From Mucilaginibacter saanensis (lineage in GTDB: Bacteria > Bacteroidota > Bacteroidia > Sphingobacteriales > Sphingobacteriaceae), in contig NZ_JACHBZ010000005.1 of the NCBI RefSeq assembly GCF_014200575.1, positions 186,001-250,000 of the forward strand: a stretch of DNA of 64,000 bases, given 5' to 3'. A program made the position numbers and the translations under genes. Shown here piece by piece: positions 20,152 through 28,949 of the stretch (its first letter is position 1; every line of letters begins with the position of its first letter). The notes beneath the pieces are model-generated. The model saw only the letters and a program-made list of their open reading frames with translations. It was not told the origin of the DNA and searched no databases.

Positions 20152-22206
20152 ATGAATAACTTTATAAGGCTAACGCAAAAACTCATTATAGCATCACAAT
20201 TGTTATGCTTATTGTCATGCGTAAATGTCGCCCGGGCTCAACAGCCAAATAATTCCAAACGGGTTGTTATACCTTACGGTACTGATAACTATATTGCTTA
20301 CGATTTGCAAACCGGTTTATACACGGTTTATAAACACAAGCAGGGCGCATTTTTAAACATAAGCGCAACGCTTAAGCTGAATGATAAAACCATATCATCA
20401 AAGGATTATCCCACCAGGACATATACCAAAACCAATATTACTGATGGTTTTGGTAAAGGTGTAAAATACGTTATTATCTTAAGCGGGAATAAGCTTAACC
20501 CTATAAAACAGGTGTTTTACAGCTATCCTGATCATGAATATTTTCTAACACAGATTGAGGCTACCGGTAAGGGGCTTGCAAGTAATTCCATAACCCCAGT
20601 TGCCGGTAATATACCGGCAATTGGCGGTGATGCCCGCAGTGTTTTTGTGCCTTTTGATAATGACACCTTTATACGTTATGATGCCAAGCCATTTGTAGAG
20701 CCATTTACCAATATGAGTGCCGAAGTAGGCGCGGTTTATGATAATACTACCCGCAACGGATTTATAGCTGGCTCTGTAGAGCATGAGGTTTGGAAAACGG
20801 GTATCCGCACCACTGCCAAAACAGATAGCGGTAATACCATCAGCGTTTGGGCCGGTTATACCGAAGAAAGTGTAACCCGCGACAATATTGCTCACGGAAC
20901 TGTAACGGGTGATGTTATTAAATCGCCAAAAATACTGGTTGGTTATTTTAACGACTGGCGTACCGGGATGGAAGAATATGCCAGGGCAAACCGCATAGCC
21001 GAACCTCCCTTTGTTTTTAACTGGACAAAACCCACACCCGTAGGCTGGAATAGCTGGGGTGTTATGCAGGAGAAACTTACTTATGAAAAAGCCACCAAGG
21101 TAGCCGATTTTTTTGCGGATAGCCTGTCGGCTTTCCGTACCGGGAATACTGCCTTTATAGATCTGGACTCGTACTGGGATTTTATGCTCAAAGGTGGCCT
21201 TGAAGGTGATTACAGTAAGCTAAAGGAGTTTGCTGATTACTGTAAAAGCAAAGGCCTGCAGCCTGGTGTTTACTGGGCGCCGTTTACCGATTGGGGCTGG
21301 AAAGATGGTCCCGACAGAAAGGTGCAGGGCAGCAATTATACCTACGGTCAGATCTGGACAAAAGTAGGTAACGGCTACCATGATATTGATGGCGCCCGCG
21401 CTGTTGACCCCACCCATCCCGGTACTCTGCAGCATATTGACCTGGTGATCGGGAAGCTAAAAGAGTGCGGATTTAAAATGATCAAAATTGATTTCCTTGG
21501 TCACGCCACTGCCGAGTCGACTCATTTTTATGACCCTGCGGTAACTACCGGGATGCAAGCCTACCGCAAGGGAATGGAATACCTGGTGAGCAAGTTGGGC
21601 AATCAGATGTTGATTTACGCGGCTATATCGCCAAGTTTGGCCAGCGGCAGGTACGTGCACACCCGCCGTATTGCCTGCGATGCCTTTAAAAGTATTAAAG
21701 ATACACAGTATACTTTAAACAGCCTTACCTACGGCTGGTGGCAAACTTATTTGTATAATTATGTTGATGCCGATCACGTAGTGCTTAATGACGAAAGCGA
21801 AGGGGCCAACCGCGCGCGTATGCTATCGGCTATGATCACCGGTTCGTTCATCACGGGCGATGATTTTTCTGTACATGGGCAATGGAGTGCCAGGGCTATC
21901 AAATGGTACCAAAACCCCGAGATATTAAAGGTGATACAGAACGGCAAAGCATTTAAACCTGTAGAGGGTAACACCGGCGAAAATGCATCGGAAATGTTTA
22001 CACAAAAGATAGGAAAGAGTATTTATATTGCGGTGTTTAATTATGGCAATGATAAGAAACAAGTGAAGCTTAACAGGGTAGGACTGCCAGCTCCTGCATC
22101 GGCTTATAAAATACGGGAGCTGTTGCATGATCATGGCGGTATGTTAACTGGCCTGCAGGTTAATGGCGTGGATGCCGCATTATACAAATTAGACCTTAAT
22201 CAATAA
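20152..22206 (+). CDS. Clan GH-D alpha-galactosidase-like glycosidase (GH36/GH27 type)
   Basis: A 684-residue exported protein. The N-terminal signal ends ARAQQ, although an internal LLSC could serve as a lipobox. A beta-sandwich of ~290 residues precedes a TIM barrel starting at TPVGWNSWG. The barrel contains MIKIDFLGH (D447, likely nucleophile) and RRIACDAF (D510, likely acid/base), and a C-terminal beta domain follows. The layout belongs to clan D, which holds alpha-galactosidases and alpha-N-acetylgalactosaminidases. It is divergent enough from the classical GH36 gene next to it that its exact family and sugar are uncertain. It is cotranscribed with the fucosidases. Confidence 0.75.
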   Translation: MNNFIRLTQKLIIASQLLCLLSCVNVARAQQPNNSKRVVIPYGTDNYIAYDLQTGLYTVYKHKQGAFLNISATLKLNDKTISSKDYPTRTYTKTNITDGFGKGVKYVIILSGNKLNPIKQVFYSYPDHEYFLTQIEATGKGLASNSITPVAGNIPAIGGDARSVFVPFDNDTFIRYDAKPFVEPFTNMSAEVGAVYDNTTRNGFIAGSVEHEVWKTGIRTTAKTDSGNTISVWAGYTEESVTRDNIAHGTVTGDVIKSPKILVGYFNDWRTGMEEYARANRIAEPPFVFNWTKPTPVGWNSWGVMQEKLTYEKATKVADFFADSLSAFRTGNTAFIDLDSYWDFMLKGGLEGDYSKLKEFADYCKSKGLQPGVYWAPFTDWGWKDGPDRKVQGSNYTYGQIWTKVGNGYHDIDGARAVDPTHPGTLQHIDLVIGKLKECGFKMIKIDFLGHATAESTHFYDPAVTTGMQAYRKGMEYLVSKLGNQMLIYAAISPSLASGRYVHTRRIACDAFKSIKDTQYTLNSLTYGWWQTYLYNYVDADHVVLNDESEGANRARMLSAMITGSFITGDDFSVHGQWSARAIKWYQNPEILKVIQNGKAFKPVEGNTGENASEMFTQKIGKSIYIAVFNYGNDKKQVKLNRVGLPAPASAYKIRELLHDHGGMLTGLQVNGVDAALYKLDLNQ

Positions 22207-22222
22207 AAACTAAATATATAAC

Positions 22223-24430
22223 GTGAGAAGTACAAGAAAAAAGTTGGTGGTACCCGTTTGCCTTACACTGGCAAGTTTATTATCTGCAGCAACAGCAGGC
22301 TTTGCACAAACGGTAACCATTCCGGTTGAAACACAAAACAATGCGCTGGTATTGCAAACCGATGCCGAAAAAAACCTCAAGATGGTTTATTTTGGTACAA
22401 AACTGAGCAACGCATCAGAGTATGAGCGCATCCAGAACATGTATCACCAAAGTGACGACTCCGGTATACTTAATTCGGCTTATACCCCGTCGGGTTCTGC
22501 AAACCTTGCCGAACCGGCCATAACCGTTACCCATGCCGATGGCAATAAGTCATTAAACCTGGTGTATGTAAACCATACCGTTACCAAAGTTAGTGATGAT
22601 GTGTCGCTGTTAACCGTTACGCTTAAAGATCCCGCTTATGATTTTGAGGTAAAGCTGTTTTACAAAACGTACTTTAAAGAGGATGTTACCGAACAATGGT
22701 CGGTAATTAAACATAACGAAAAAGGAATTGTAACCCTTAACAAATTTGCATCGGCAAACCTGAACTTAAAGGGAGCAGGCTTTTGGCTGAAACAATACCA
22801 TGGCAACTGGGCTATGGAAATGCAGCCCGAAGAGGCTAAGCTAACACATGGTATTAAAACCATTGATAGTAAATTAGGTACCCGCGCCAATTTGTATGAG
22901 CCATCAATGTTCATGGTATCTATGGATAAACCGGCTACTGAAGACGAAGGCAAGGTGATGTTAGGAGCGTTGGAATGGTCGGGCAATTTTAAAATTGACC
23001 TGGAGCTTGATGTAGCTAATAACCTGCGGGTGATAGCGGGTATTAACAATGCAGCATCAGAGTATCATTTAAAACCCGCCGAGGAATTTACCACACCCGC
23101 ATTTGTTTACACTTACTCTGATCATGGCAAGGGCGATGCAAGCCGTAAATTACAGCGCTGGGCCCGTAAATATAAAATTGTTGATGGCGAAGGTTCAAGG
23201 TTGACACTGCTGAACAATTGGGAGTCGACCTATTTTGATTTTAACGAAAGCAAGCTTGCCGAATTATTAAAGGATACCAAAAAGCTGGGCGTTGATATGT
23301 TTTTGTTAGACGATGGCTGGTTTGGTAACAAATACCCCCGTAATGGCGACCATGCGGGCTTGGGCGATTGGCAGGAGAATAAACAAAAACTGCCAAACGG
23401 CATCAGTTCGTTGGTGAAGGAAGCACAGGCCAATGGCGTAAAATTCGGTATCTGGATTGAACCTGAAATGGTGAACCCAGCCAGCGACCTGTATCATAAC
23501 CATCCGGATTGGGTAATTAAACAACCTAACCGTCCCGAAAAATATTTCCGTAACCAGTTGGAGCTTGACCTGAGCAACCCCAAGGTACAGGATTTTGTGT
23601 ATAACGTAGTTGATAACCTGTTTACCAAAAACCCAGATCTGGCTTATATCAAGTGGGATTGTAATGCCGTGATTTATAATGCATACTCAGCTTATCTTAA
23701 AAAAGATCAGTCGCACCTGTATATTGATTATGTGCGTGGTTTATATAAAGTATTGGAGCGTATACGCGCCAAATACCCTAAAGTACCGTTAATGTTGTGC
23801 TCAGGCGGCGGTGGCCGTGTTGATTATGGGGCACTTAAATATTTCACCGAGTTTTGGCCAAGTGATAATACCGAACCGCTGGAAAGGATATTTATTCAAT
23901 GGGAGTATTCTTACTTCTACCCGGCTATTACCAGCTCAAACCACGTTACCGACTGGGGTAAACAACCTCTTAAGTTTCGTACAGATGTAGCTATGATGGG
24001 TAAATTGGGTTTTGATATTGTGGTAAGTAAACTAAGCGAGCAGGATTTAAACTATGTACATGATGCGCTTAAAAACTATGATAACCTGAAAGAGGCGATA
24101 TGGCATGGCGATCAGTACCGCCTGCAAAGTCCCTGGGATAATGATGCCGCATCTATTATGTATGTAAATGATGCTAAATCAAAGGCGGTTGTATTTAATT
24201 ACCTGGTAAATAACCGTTATGGTTCGGGTACAAAGGTGCCTGTGCGTTTAAAGGGACTTGATCCACAGAAAAAATACCAGGTTAAGGAAATTAATCTGTA
24301 CCCGGGATCAAACTCAGCACTGGGCAGCGATTTAACCTTTACCGGTGATTTCCTGATGACGGTTGGTATAAATCCAGACGTAAACAGCGGCAGAACAAGC
24401 GTAGTTTTACAGCTTGATGAGGTAAAATAA
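22223..24430 (+). CDS. GH36 alpha-galactosidase
   Basis: A 735-residue exported enzyme. The start is a GTG at 22223; no ATG lies near, and this start gives a proper signal peptide (RSTRKKLVVPVCLTLA... ending GFAQ). The N-terminal beta-supersandwich is followed by the barrel with VDMFLLDDGWFG, YIKWDCN (D479, nucleophile), CSGGGGRVDYG and WPSDNTEP (D548, acid/base), the classical GH36 set. It hydrolyses terminal alpha-galactosyl residues. It is the last gene of the operon that starts at 14495, 16 bases after its neighbour and 24 bases before a strong terminator. Confidence 0.92.
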   Translation: MRSTRKKLVVPVCLTLASLLSAATAGFAQTVTIPVETQNNALVLQTDAEKNLKMVYFGTKLSNASEYERIQNMYHQSDDSGILNSAYTPSGSANLAEPAITVTHADGNKSLNLVYVNHTVTKVSDDVSLLTVTLKDPAYDFEVKLFYKTYFKEDVTEQWSVIKHNEKGIVTLNKFASANLNLKGAGFWLKQYHGNWAMEMQPEEAKLTHGIKTIDSKLGTRANLYEPSMFMVSMDKPATEDEGKVMLGALEWSGNFKIDLELDVANNLRVIAGINNAASEYHLKPAEEFTTPAFVYTYSDHGKGDASRKLQRWARKYKIVDGEGSRLTLLNNWESTYFDFNESKLAELLKDTKKLGVDMFLLDDGWFGNKYPRNGDHAGLGDWQENKQKLPNGISSLVKEAQANGVKFGIWIEPEMVNPASDLYHNHPDWVIKQPNRPEKYFRNQLELDLSNPKVQDFVYNVVDNLFTKNPDLAYIKWDCNAVIYNAYSAYLKKDQSHLYIDYVRGLYKVLERIRAKYPKVPLMLCSGGGGRVDYGALKYFTEFWPSDNTEPLERIFIQWEYSYFYPAITSSNHVTDWGKQPLKFRTDVAMMGKLGFDIVVSKLSEQDLNYVHDALKNYDNLKEAIWHGDQYRLQSPWDNDAASIMYVNDAKSKAVVFNYLVNNRYGSGTKVPVRLKGLDPQKKYQVKEINLYPGSNSALGSDLTFTGDFLMTVGINPDVNSGRTSVVLQLDEVK

Positions 24431-24454
24431 TAATCGTCCCCGCAAATAAACTGA

Positions 24455-24505
24455 AGCAATAGCTTTTACAGAAGTAACACTTTTGTAAAAGCTATTGCTG
24501 TTTTG
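24455..24505 (+). terminator. Strong hairpin terminator of the fucosidase/galactosidase operon
   Basis: Perfect 16-base arms (24455-24470 and 24484-24499; left arm AGCAATAGCTTTTACA) with a 13-base loop, followed by GTTTTG. It lies just after the GH36 stop codon. Confidence 0.85.
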
Positions 24506-24704
24506 TATGGATTGATATCCTGTAAAGTGAATTAATGCCGGCCTGTAAACTATATGGTTTTCAGGCTTTTATTTTAATTATAAGTAGTATATTTAAATAC
24601 CAATTATAAACTAAAACCTTAACCTGTTCTGTAAAGCATTTTTATGCTTTGCAGGCCGGTATTTTATGGCATTTTGCAATTCGTGGCCTAATCCAAACTC
24701 GTGC

Positions 24705-27122
24705 ATGAAAAAAACAATTTTTGCGTTAATGCTGCTGTTATCCGGGTTTCAATTAACCGCTTTTTGCCAGGCAGATGACGCCGCTTTAAAAAATATTACT
24801 GCAAAACTGCAAAATTACACCTCCACCCATTTGCTCGAAAAAGCCTACTTGCATTTCGACAGACCTTATTATAACGCAGGCGATACCATATATTTTAAGA
24901 CTTATGTAACCCTTGGTGAGCAGCACGAGCTAAGTAAATTAAGTGGCGTTTTAGATGTCGACCTGATATCGCCGGCTAACGAAATTCAACGGTCAATTAA
25001 ACTGCAGCTAAACAATGGCCTGGCCTGGGGCGATTTTGCCCTGCCTGATACCCTGCACACCGGCAATTTCAGGATACGCGCTTATACCCAATTAATGCTT
25101 AACGATAATGGTATCAACATTTTTGAAAAAACGATTGCAGTAAATGCTGTTTTTGCAAGCGGTAAAAATAGCCCAATCAAAAAAAACAATCCCGAAGTTC
25201 AATTTTTACCCGAAGGCGGCGAACTGCTAACCGATATAAAATGCAAAGTCGCCTTTAAGGCCACCGGCTCAAACGGCCTTGGGCAAAATGTAAAAGGCGC
25301 GGTAGTTGATAATGATAACAAAGAGGTTTTGAAATTTGAATCACAGCATCTGGGTATGGGTTTCTTTTACCTTATTCCGGAGGCCGGTAAAACGTACATT
25401 GCAAAAGTGACCATTGCCGATAGTATACAGCAAACGGTCGCTTTACCTGCCGCTAAAGAAAAGGAAATAGTACTGGCCGTTAATAATGATGATCCTGATA
25501 AAATAACCTTACAAATACGTTGTAATAAGGCTTACCTCGATGAAAATCAGAATAAAGATGTTAACCTCATCATCTATTCGGGAACGTCTATATCAAATCT
25601 TACCACGAAACTGATAGCCAATACGCTGTCGGCCGAGTTTCCTAAAAGCGGATATAATAACAAAATGCTACAGTTTACCTTGTTTTCAGCAACAGGGATA
25701 CCTTTAAGCGAGCGCCTTGTATTTGTACAAAGTCCATCACCTGTAAATCTTGCTTTAAGTACGGATAAGACAACGTACGCTAAAAACGACCGCATAAACC
25801 TCAAAGTTACCGCTGCCGACCAGGGCAATAAACCGGTTGAAGGTCATTTTTCAATAGCCATAACCGATGAAGGTAAAGTGCCGGTTGATGAAAATGCGGA
25901 AAGTACCATCCTTACGGATATTTTATTGTCGTCAGATTTGCAGGGGTATGTTGAGCAGCCAAACTATTATTTCAATAAAGTAACTGATCAAACCAAAGCC
26001 AATCTTGACCTGGTTATGCTTACCCATGGTTTCAGGCGCTTTGAGTGGAAAGCCCTGCTGAATGATAGTTATGCAGCACCAGTCTATAAGGTTCAAAAAG
26101 GATTGGGGCTAACAGGTTACTTAAAAACGGCACAGGGTGTGCCCGTTACCGGGAAAAATATTGTGCTCATGTCGGCAGATGCTACTACGGTATTGAGCCA
26201 GGAAACGGACAATCAGGGGAAGTTTAACTTTCAGGATATGAGTTATCCGGATAGCACCCGTTTTGTTTTAAAGGCAGGTAAATCCAACGGAAAAAATAGT
26301 CCGCTGGTTATTGTGGATAAGGATAAACCGCTGCCGGTTATGCCGGGTAATACGCCATCGGGTATTGATGCCGGTAATACGCCGCAAAATAGTATGGGTA
26401 TGGATGGCGGTAAGGGTAATGTTTCTATATCATCTAAAACGGCAGCTATAAAAAGCCCTGGTATAAAAAGTATAAAAAAGGATAGCTACCGGTCATCCAA
26501 TTTAAGCGGGCCGGGTAATGCCGACCAGGTGATAACAGAAAAGCAACTTTCTGGCTTTTCATCACTTAATGATGCGCTGGCAGGTCGGCTGCGCGGGGTT
26601 GACATTGCCTCTGGCGTACCCTTTTTACAGGGGAGCGAGGTAGTATCCGCGGGGGCAATAATGAGGCAGCCTATGCTTATCGTAATTGATGGTTTAAAGC
26701 AGGGCTCCGGCACTACCTTTAACAACGTTAATCCCAGTGATGTTGAAACGGTAGAAGTGTTAAAGGGACTTAATGCCGGTATTTACGGGGTAGAGGGTGG
26801 TAATGGGGTTATCATCATCACTACCAAACAAAGCAATGCAAGGGATGCCGTCAGCGAATCGGCTACCGGGGTTTTAAATTTTATGCCGGTGGGCTTTTAT
26901 AAAGCCCGTACATTTTATTCGCCAAAATATAATGCACCTGCCCAAAGCAATTACCGCCGGGCAACCATTTTCTGGAAACCGGAAGTACTGACCGGCACCG
27001 ATGGCACTGCTGCAGCTGAATTTATAAATACCGGCGATAAAGGTACCTACCGTATAGTTATTGAAGGTATTGATGGCTTGGGCAATGTAGCCCGCCAGGT
27101 GTATCGCTATAAGGTGGAATAA
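24705..27122 (+). CDS. MG2 macroglobulin / carboxypeptidase-regulatory / TonB plug-domain protein
   Basis: An 805-residue exported protein. ATG 24705 is chosen over 24666 because it opens directly into a signal peptide (KKTIFALMLLLSGFQ...). Residues ~30-380 look like alpha-2-macroglobulin MG domains (LEKAYLHFDRPYYNAGDTIY). Residues ~455-535 are a carboxypeptidase-regulatory-like fold, and ~600-715 a TonB receptor plug (SLNDALAGRLRGVDI, then VETVEVLKGLNAGIYG and GVIIITTKQ). No outer-membrane barrel follows; the protein ends in a further MG-like segment. Proteins of this build are common in Bacteroidota but have no settled function. The gene is monocistronic and not clearly tied to the sugar operons. 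Confidence 0.8.
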   Translation: MKKTIFALMLLLSGFQLTAFCQADDAALKNITAKLQNYTSTHLLEKAYLHFDRPYYNAGDTIYFKTYVTLGEQHELSKLSGVLDVDLISPANEIQRSIKLQLNNGLAWGDFALPDTLHTGNFRIRAYTQLMLNDNGINIFEKTIAVNAVFASGKNSPIKKNNPEVQFLPEGGELLTDIKCKVAFKATGSNGLGQNVKGAVVDNDNKEVLKFESQHLGMGFFYLIPEAGKTYIAKVTIADSIQQTVALPAAKEKEIVLAVNNDDPDKITLQIRCNKAYLDENQNKDVNLIIYSGTSISNLTTKLIANTLSAEFPKSGYNNKMLQFTLFSATGIPLSERLVFVQSPSPVNLALSTDKTTYAKNDRINLKVTAADQGNKPVEGHFSIAITDEGKVPVDENAESTILTDILLSSDLQGYVEQPNYYFNKVTDQTKANLDLVMLTHGFRRFEWKALLNDSYAAPVYKVQKGLGLTGYLKTAQGVPVTGKNIVLMSADATTVLSQETDNQGKFNFQDMSYPDSTRFVLKAGKSNGKNSPLVIVDKDKPLPVMPGNTPSGIDAGNTPQNSMGMDGGKGNVSISSKTAAIKSPGIKSIKKDSYRSSNLSGPGNADQVITEKQLSGFSSLNDALAGRLRGVDIASGVPFLQGSEVVSAGAIMRQPMLIVIDGLKQGSGTTFNNVNPSDVETVEVLKGLNAGIYGVEGGNGVIIITTKQSNARDAVSESATGVLNFMPVGFYKARTFYSPKYNAPAQSNYRRATIFWKPEVLTGTDGTAAAEFINTGDKGTYRIVIEGIDGLGNVARQVYRYKVE

Positions 27123-27145
27123 AAACGATTGCGGGTTAAACAGGC

Positions 27146-27484
27146 TTACTCACCTAACCGCCAGGTAACTAATTCGTTTAAAATAACAAGCGTTAATAAA
27201 ACAAGGGCATAAGTACTTTGCCCTTGTTTATACAATAACAGGGCAGTAACAGTATATAATACCAGTTTAAAAGCAGGAAGATACGGACGCCGCAGGCGAT
27301 GGCCGGACTTTGGTGCAGCAAAATATCCCCATAATACAATTGCAACTGCCGGCAGGCCAATGGCTAAAACAAACTTGAGCGGATTGCCATAACCGCTGTG
27401 GAAGCCATAGTACCCCACACTAAATAGCATACATACCTCGAGCAAAAAAGCTACTGTGCGGTTAATGTTTTTTAATAGTGGCAT
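27146..27484 (-). CDS. YrdB family (DUF2568) small membrane protein
   Basis: A 112-residue integral membrane protein with four hydrophobic helices (about residues 8-28, 34-53, 68-86, 88-107). The loop 'LWGYFAAPKSGHRL' resembles the conserved centre of YrdB/DUF2568 proteins. Function unknown. It is convergent with the MG2/plug gene, with only 23 bases between stops, and stands alone. Confidence 0.75.
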   Translation of the reverse strand: MPLLKNINRTVAFLLEVCMLFSVGYYGFHSGYGNPLKFVLAIGLPAVAIVLWGYFAAPKSGHRLRRPYLPAFKLVLYTVTALLLYKQGQSTYALVLLTLVILNELVTWRLGE

Positions 27485-27597
27485 CGGTTATTGCTGATTG
27501 GTTTAAGAAGTTGCGTTGCATGGTCGGGGTATTAATAATAAGGCAGCTAACCGCAATTTAAGTATACTATTGCTAAGCTAAGGGTATTAAATGGAAA

Positions 27598-27619
27598 CAG
27601 GTAATCAAAAAATTACCTG
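27598..27619. repeat. Short inverted repeat upstream of LacI gene
   Basis: CAGGTAAT at 27598-27605 and ATTACCTG at 27612-27619 form 8-base arms around CAAAAA. It lies ~100 bases before the LacI start, in a gap between divergent genes, and could be an operator or a small hairpin. Confidence 0.35.
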
Positions 27620-27716
27620 CTTTATGGCTGCGCGTTGTAATTAATGCACCCTGTAAAAGCAGATTTGTTTAAAAATTGATAGCTTAGCTGTTATTGAAAT
27701 TATTTTTAAAGTTAGC

Positions 27717-28754
27717 ATGACTTCAAAGCCAGTTACGATTAAACAAATAGCTGAAATTTTAAAAATATCGGTATCGTCGGTTTCACGGGCGTTGCATGAT
27801 CATCCAAGTATTGGTTTAACTACACGCGCAAAGGTTAAAAAGCTGGCAGGGGAGCTTAATTATGATCCTAACCAAACGGCTATATCTTTTCAAAAGGGAA
27901 AAACATATACCATAGGAGTTATTTTGCCCGAACTGTCAGAAGCATTTTTTTCGGCGGCTATCAGTGCTATTGAGGATACGGCCTATAAAAGAAACTATAC
28001 CATATTACTGGCGCAGTCGCACGATGAGCAGGAAAAAGAAAAGCAGCTTATCGAAAAAATGAAAAATCACCGGGTTGATGGTTTACTGATATCGGTAGCC
28101 AAAACCACCTCGTCATTTGAACATTTTGATATGCTTAAAAGGTATAACATTCCAATTGTGTTTTTTGACCGCATTCCGCCCATAAAAAATATTCACTATG
28201 TGGCCTGCAATATGGAAACCGGCAGCATTGAGGCCGTTAATTACCTGCTGCAAAAAGGGCACCGCAGCATAGGGATGATCAACGGGCCAAGTACACTGGC
28301 AGCAAGCGGCGAAAGAAAAGAGGGATATATTAAAGCGATGATCAAAAACCGCTTAAAGTTTGACCCTTCGCTGGTTGTAAGCTGCGATTTGACCGAGCAG
28401 GATACCCAAGCTGCCTTGGATACCTTGCTCGCCAATAAACGCCGACCTACCGCCATCGTTACGTTTAATGATTATATTTATTTGTATTCCATTAAACATG
28501 CCCGCAACCTTAAAATAAATATCGAAAGCGAATTGCAGTTTGTGAGCTACGCCAATTTGCCTATTATCAATTATATGGATTATGCTCCTGTGGCCTCGGT
28601 GGAGCAGTTCCCCTACCTGCAGGGACAAAAGGCGGCTGATATATTGATTGATCTGTTGAATGCAAAATCAGGCTCGCCAGATGAGGTACAGGCTTACTAT
28701 AAGGTAATCGTGGAGTCGCAACTGGTAGAGAGTAAAAAGAAGGTTGCTAAATAG
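27717..28754 (+). CDS. LacI family transcriptional regulator
   Basis: A 345-residue regulator. Residues 7-55 are the LacI helix-turn-helix and hinge helix (TIKQIAEILKISVSSVSRAL). Residues ~60-340 are the periplasmic-binding-protein-like ligand domain (GVILPELSEAFFS, then HRSIGMINGP). LacI proteins bind palindromes with a central CG. Four such sites, CAAACGTTTG, flank transcription units from 28789 to 36706, the first only 34 bases after this gene. It is therefore the best candidate regulator of the GalNAc-type locus. The effector is inferred to be an amino sugar or its derivative; repression is likely but not shown. Confidence 0.92.
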   Translation: MTSKPVTIKQIAEILKISVSSVSRALHDHPSIGLTTRAKVKKLAGELNYDPNQTAISFQKGKTYTIGVILPELSEAFFSAAISAIEDTAYKRNYTILLAQSHDEQEKEKQLIEKMKNHRVDGLLISVAKTTSSFEHFDMLKRYNIPIVFFDRIPPIKNIHYVACNMETGSIEAVNYLLQKGHRSIGMINGPSTLAASGERKEGYIKAMIKNRLKFDPSLVVSCDLTEQDTQAALDTLLANKRRPTAIVTFNDYIYLYSIKHARNLKINIESELQFVSYANLPIINYMDYAPVASVEQFPYLQGQKAADILIDLLNAKSGSPDEVQAYYKVIVESQLVESKKKVAK

Positions 28755-28788
28755 ATATACTGCCTGATATCGTCCGTATAAAAACACT

Positions 28789-28798
28789 CAAACGTTTG
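28789..28798. promoter_or_regulatory. LacI-type operator CAAACGTTTG (site 1)
   Basis: Perfect 10-base palindrome with central CG upstream of the DUF6067-type gene. The gap to the -7 box at 28825 is 26 bases, the same as at site 3, which places it at the -35 region. Confidence 0.8.
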
Positions 28799-28824
28799 CG
28801 TAGAATATTCTGTATTTAATTGGT

Positions 28825-28832
28825 TAGTTTTG
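28825..28832 (+). promoter_or_regulatory. Candidate -7 box (TAGTTTTG) for the DUF6067-type gene
   Basis: Matches TAnnTTTG, 117 bases before the start codon and exactly 26 bases after operator site 1. Confidence 0.5.
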
Positions 28833-28949
28833 ATTGAGCTACATTAATTAATGTTAATATTAATGGTTTTAAGGCCCCTGAAGGATACATCATACAGGCG
28901 TTAAAAGTATGCTTATAGTCTTTTCTTATCAGTTACATCAGTTATCGTT

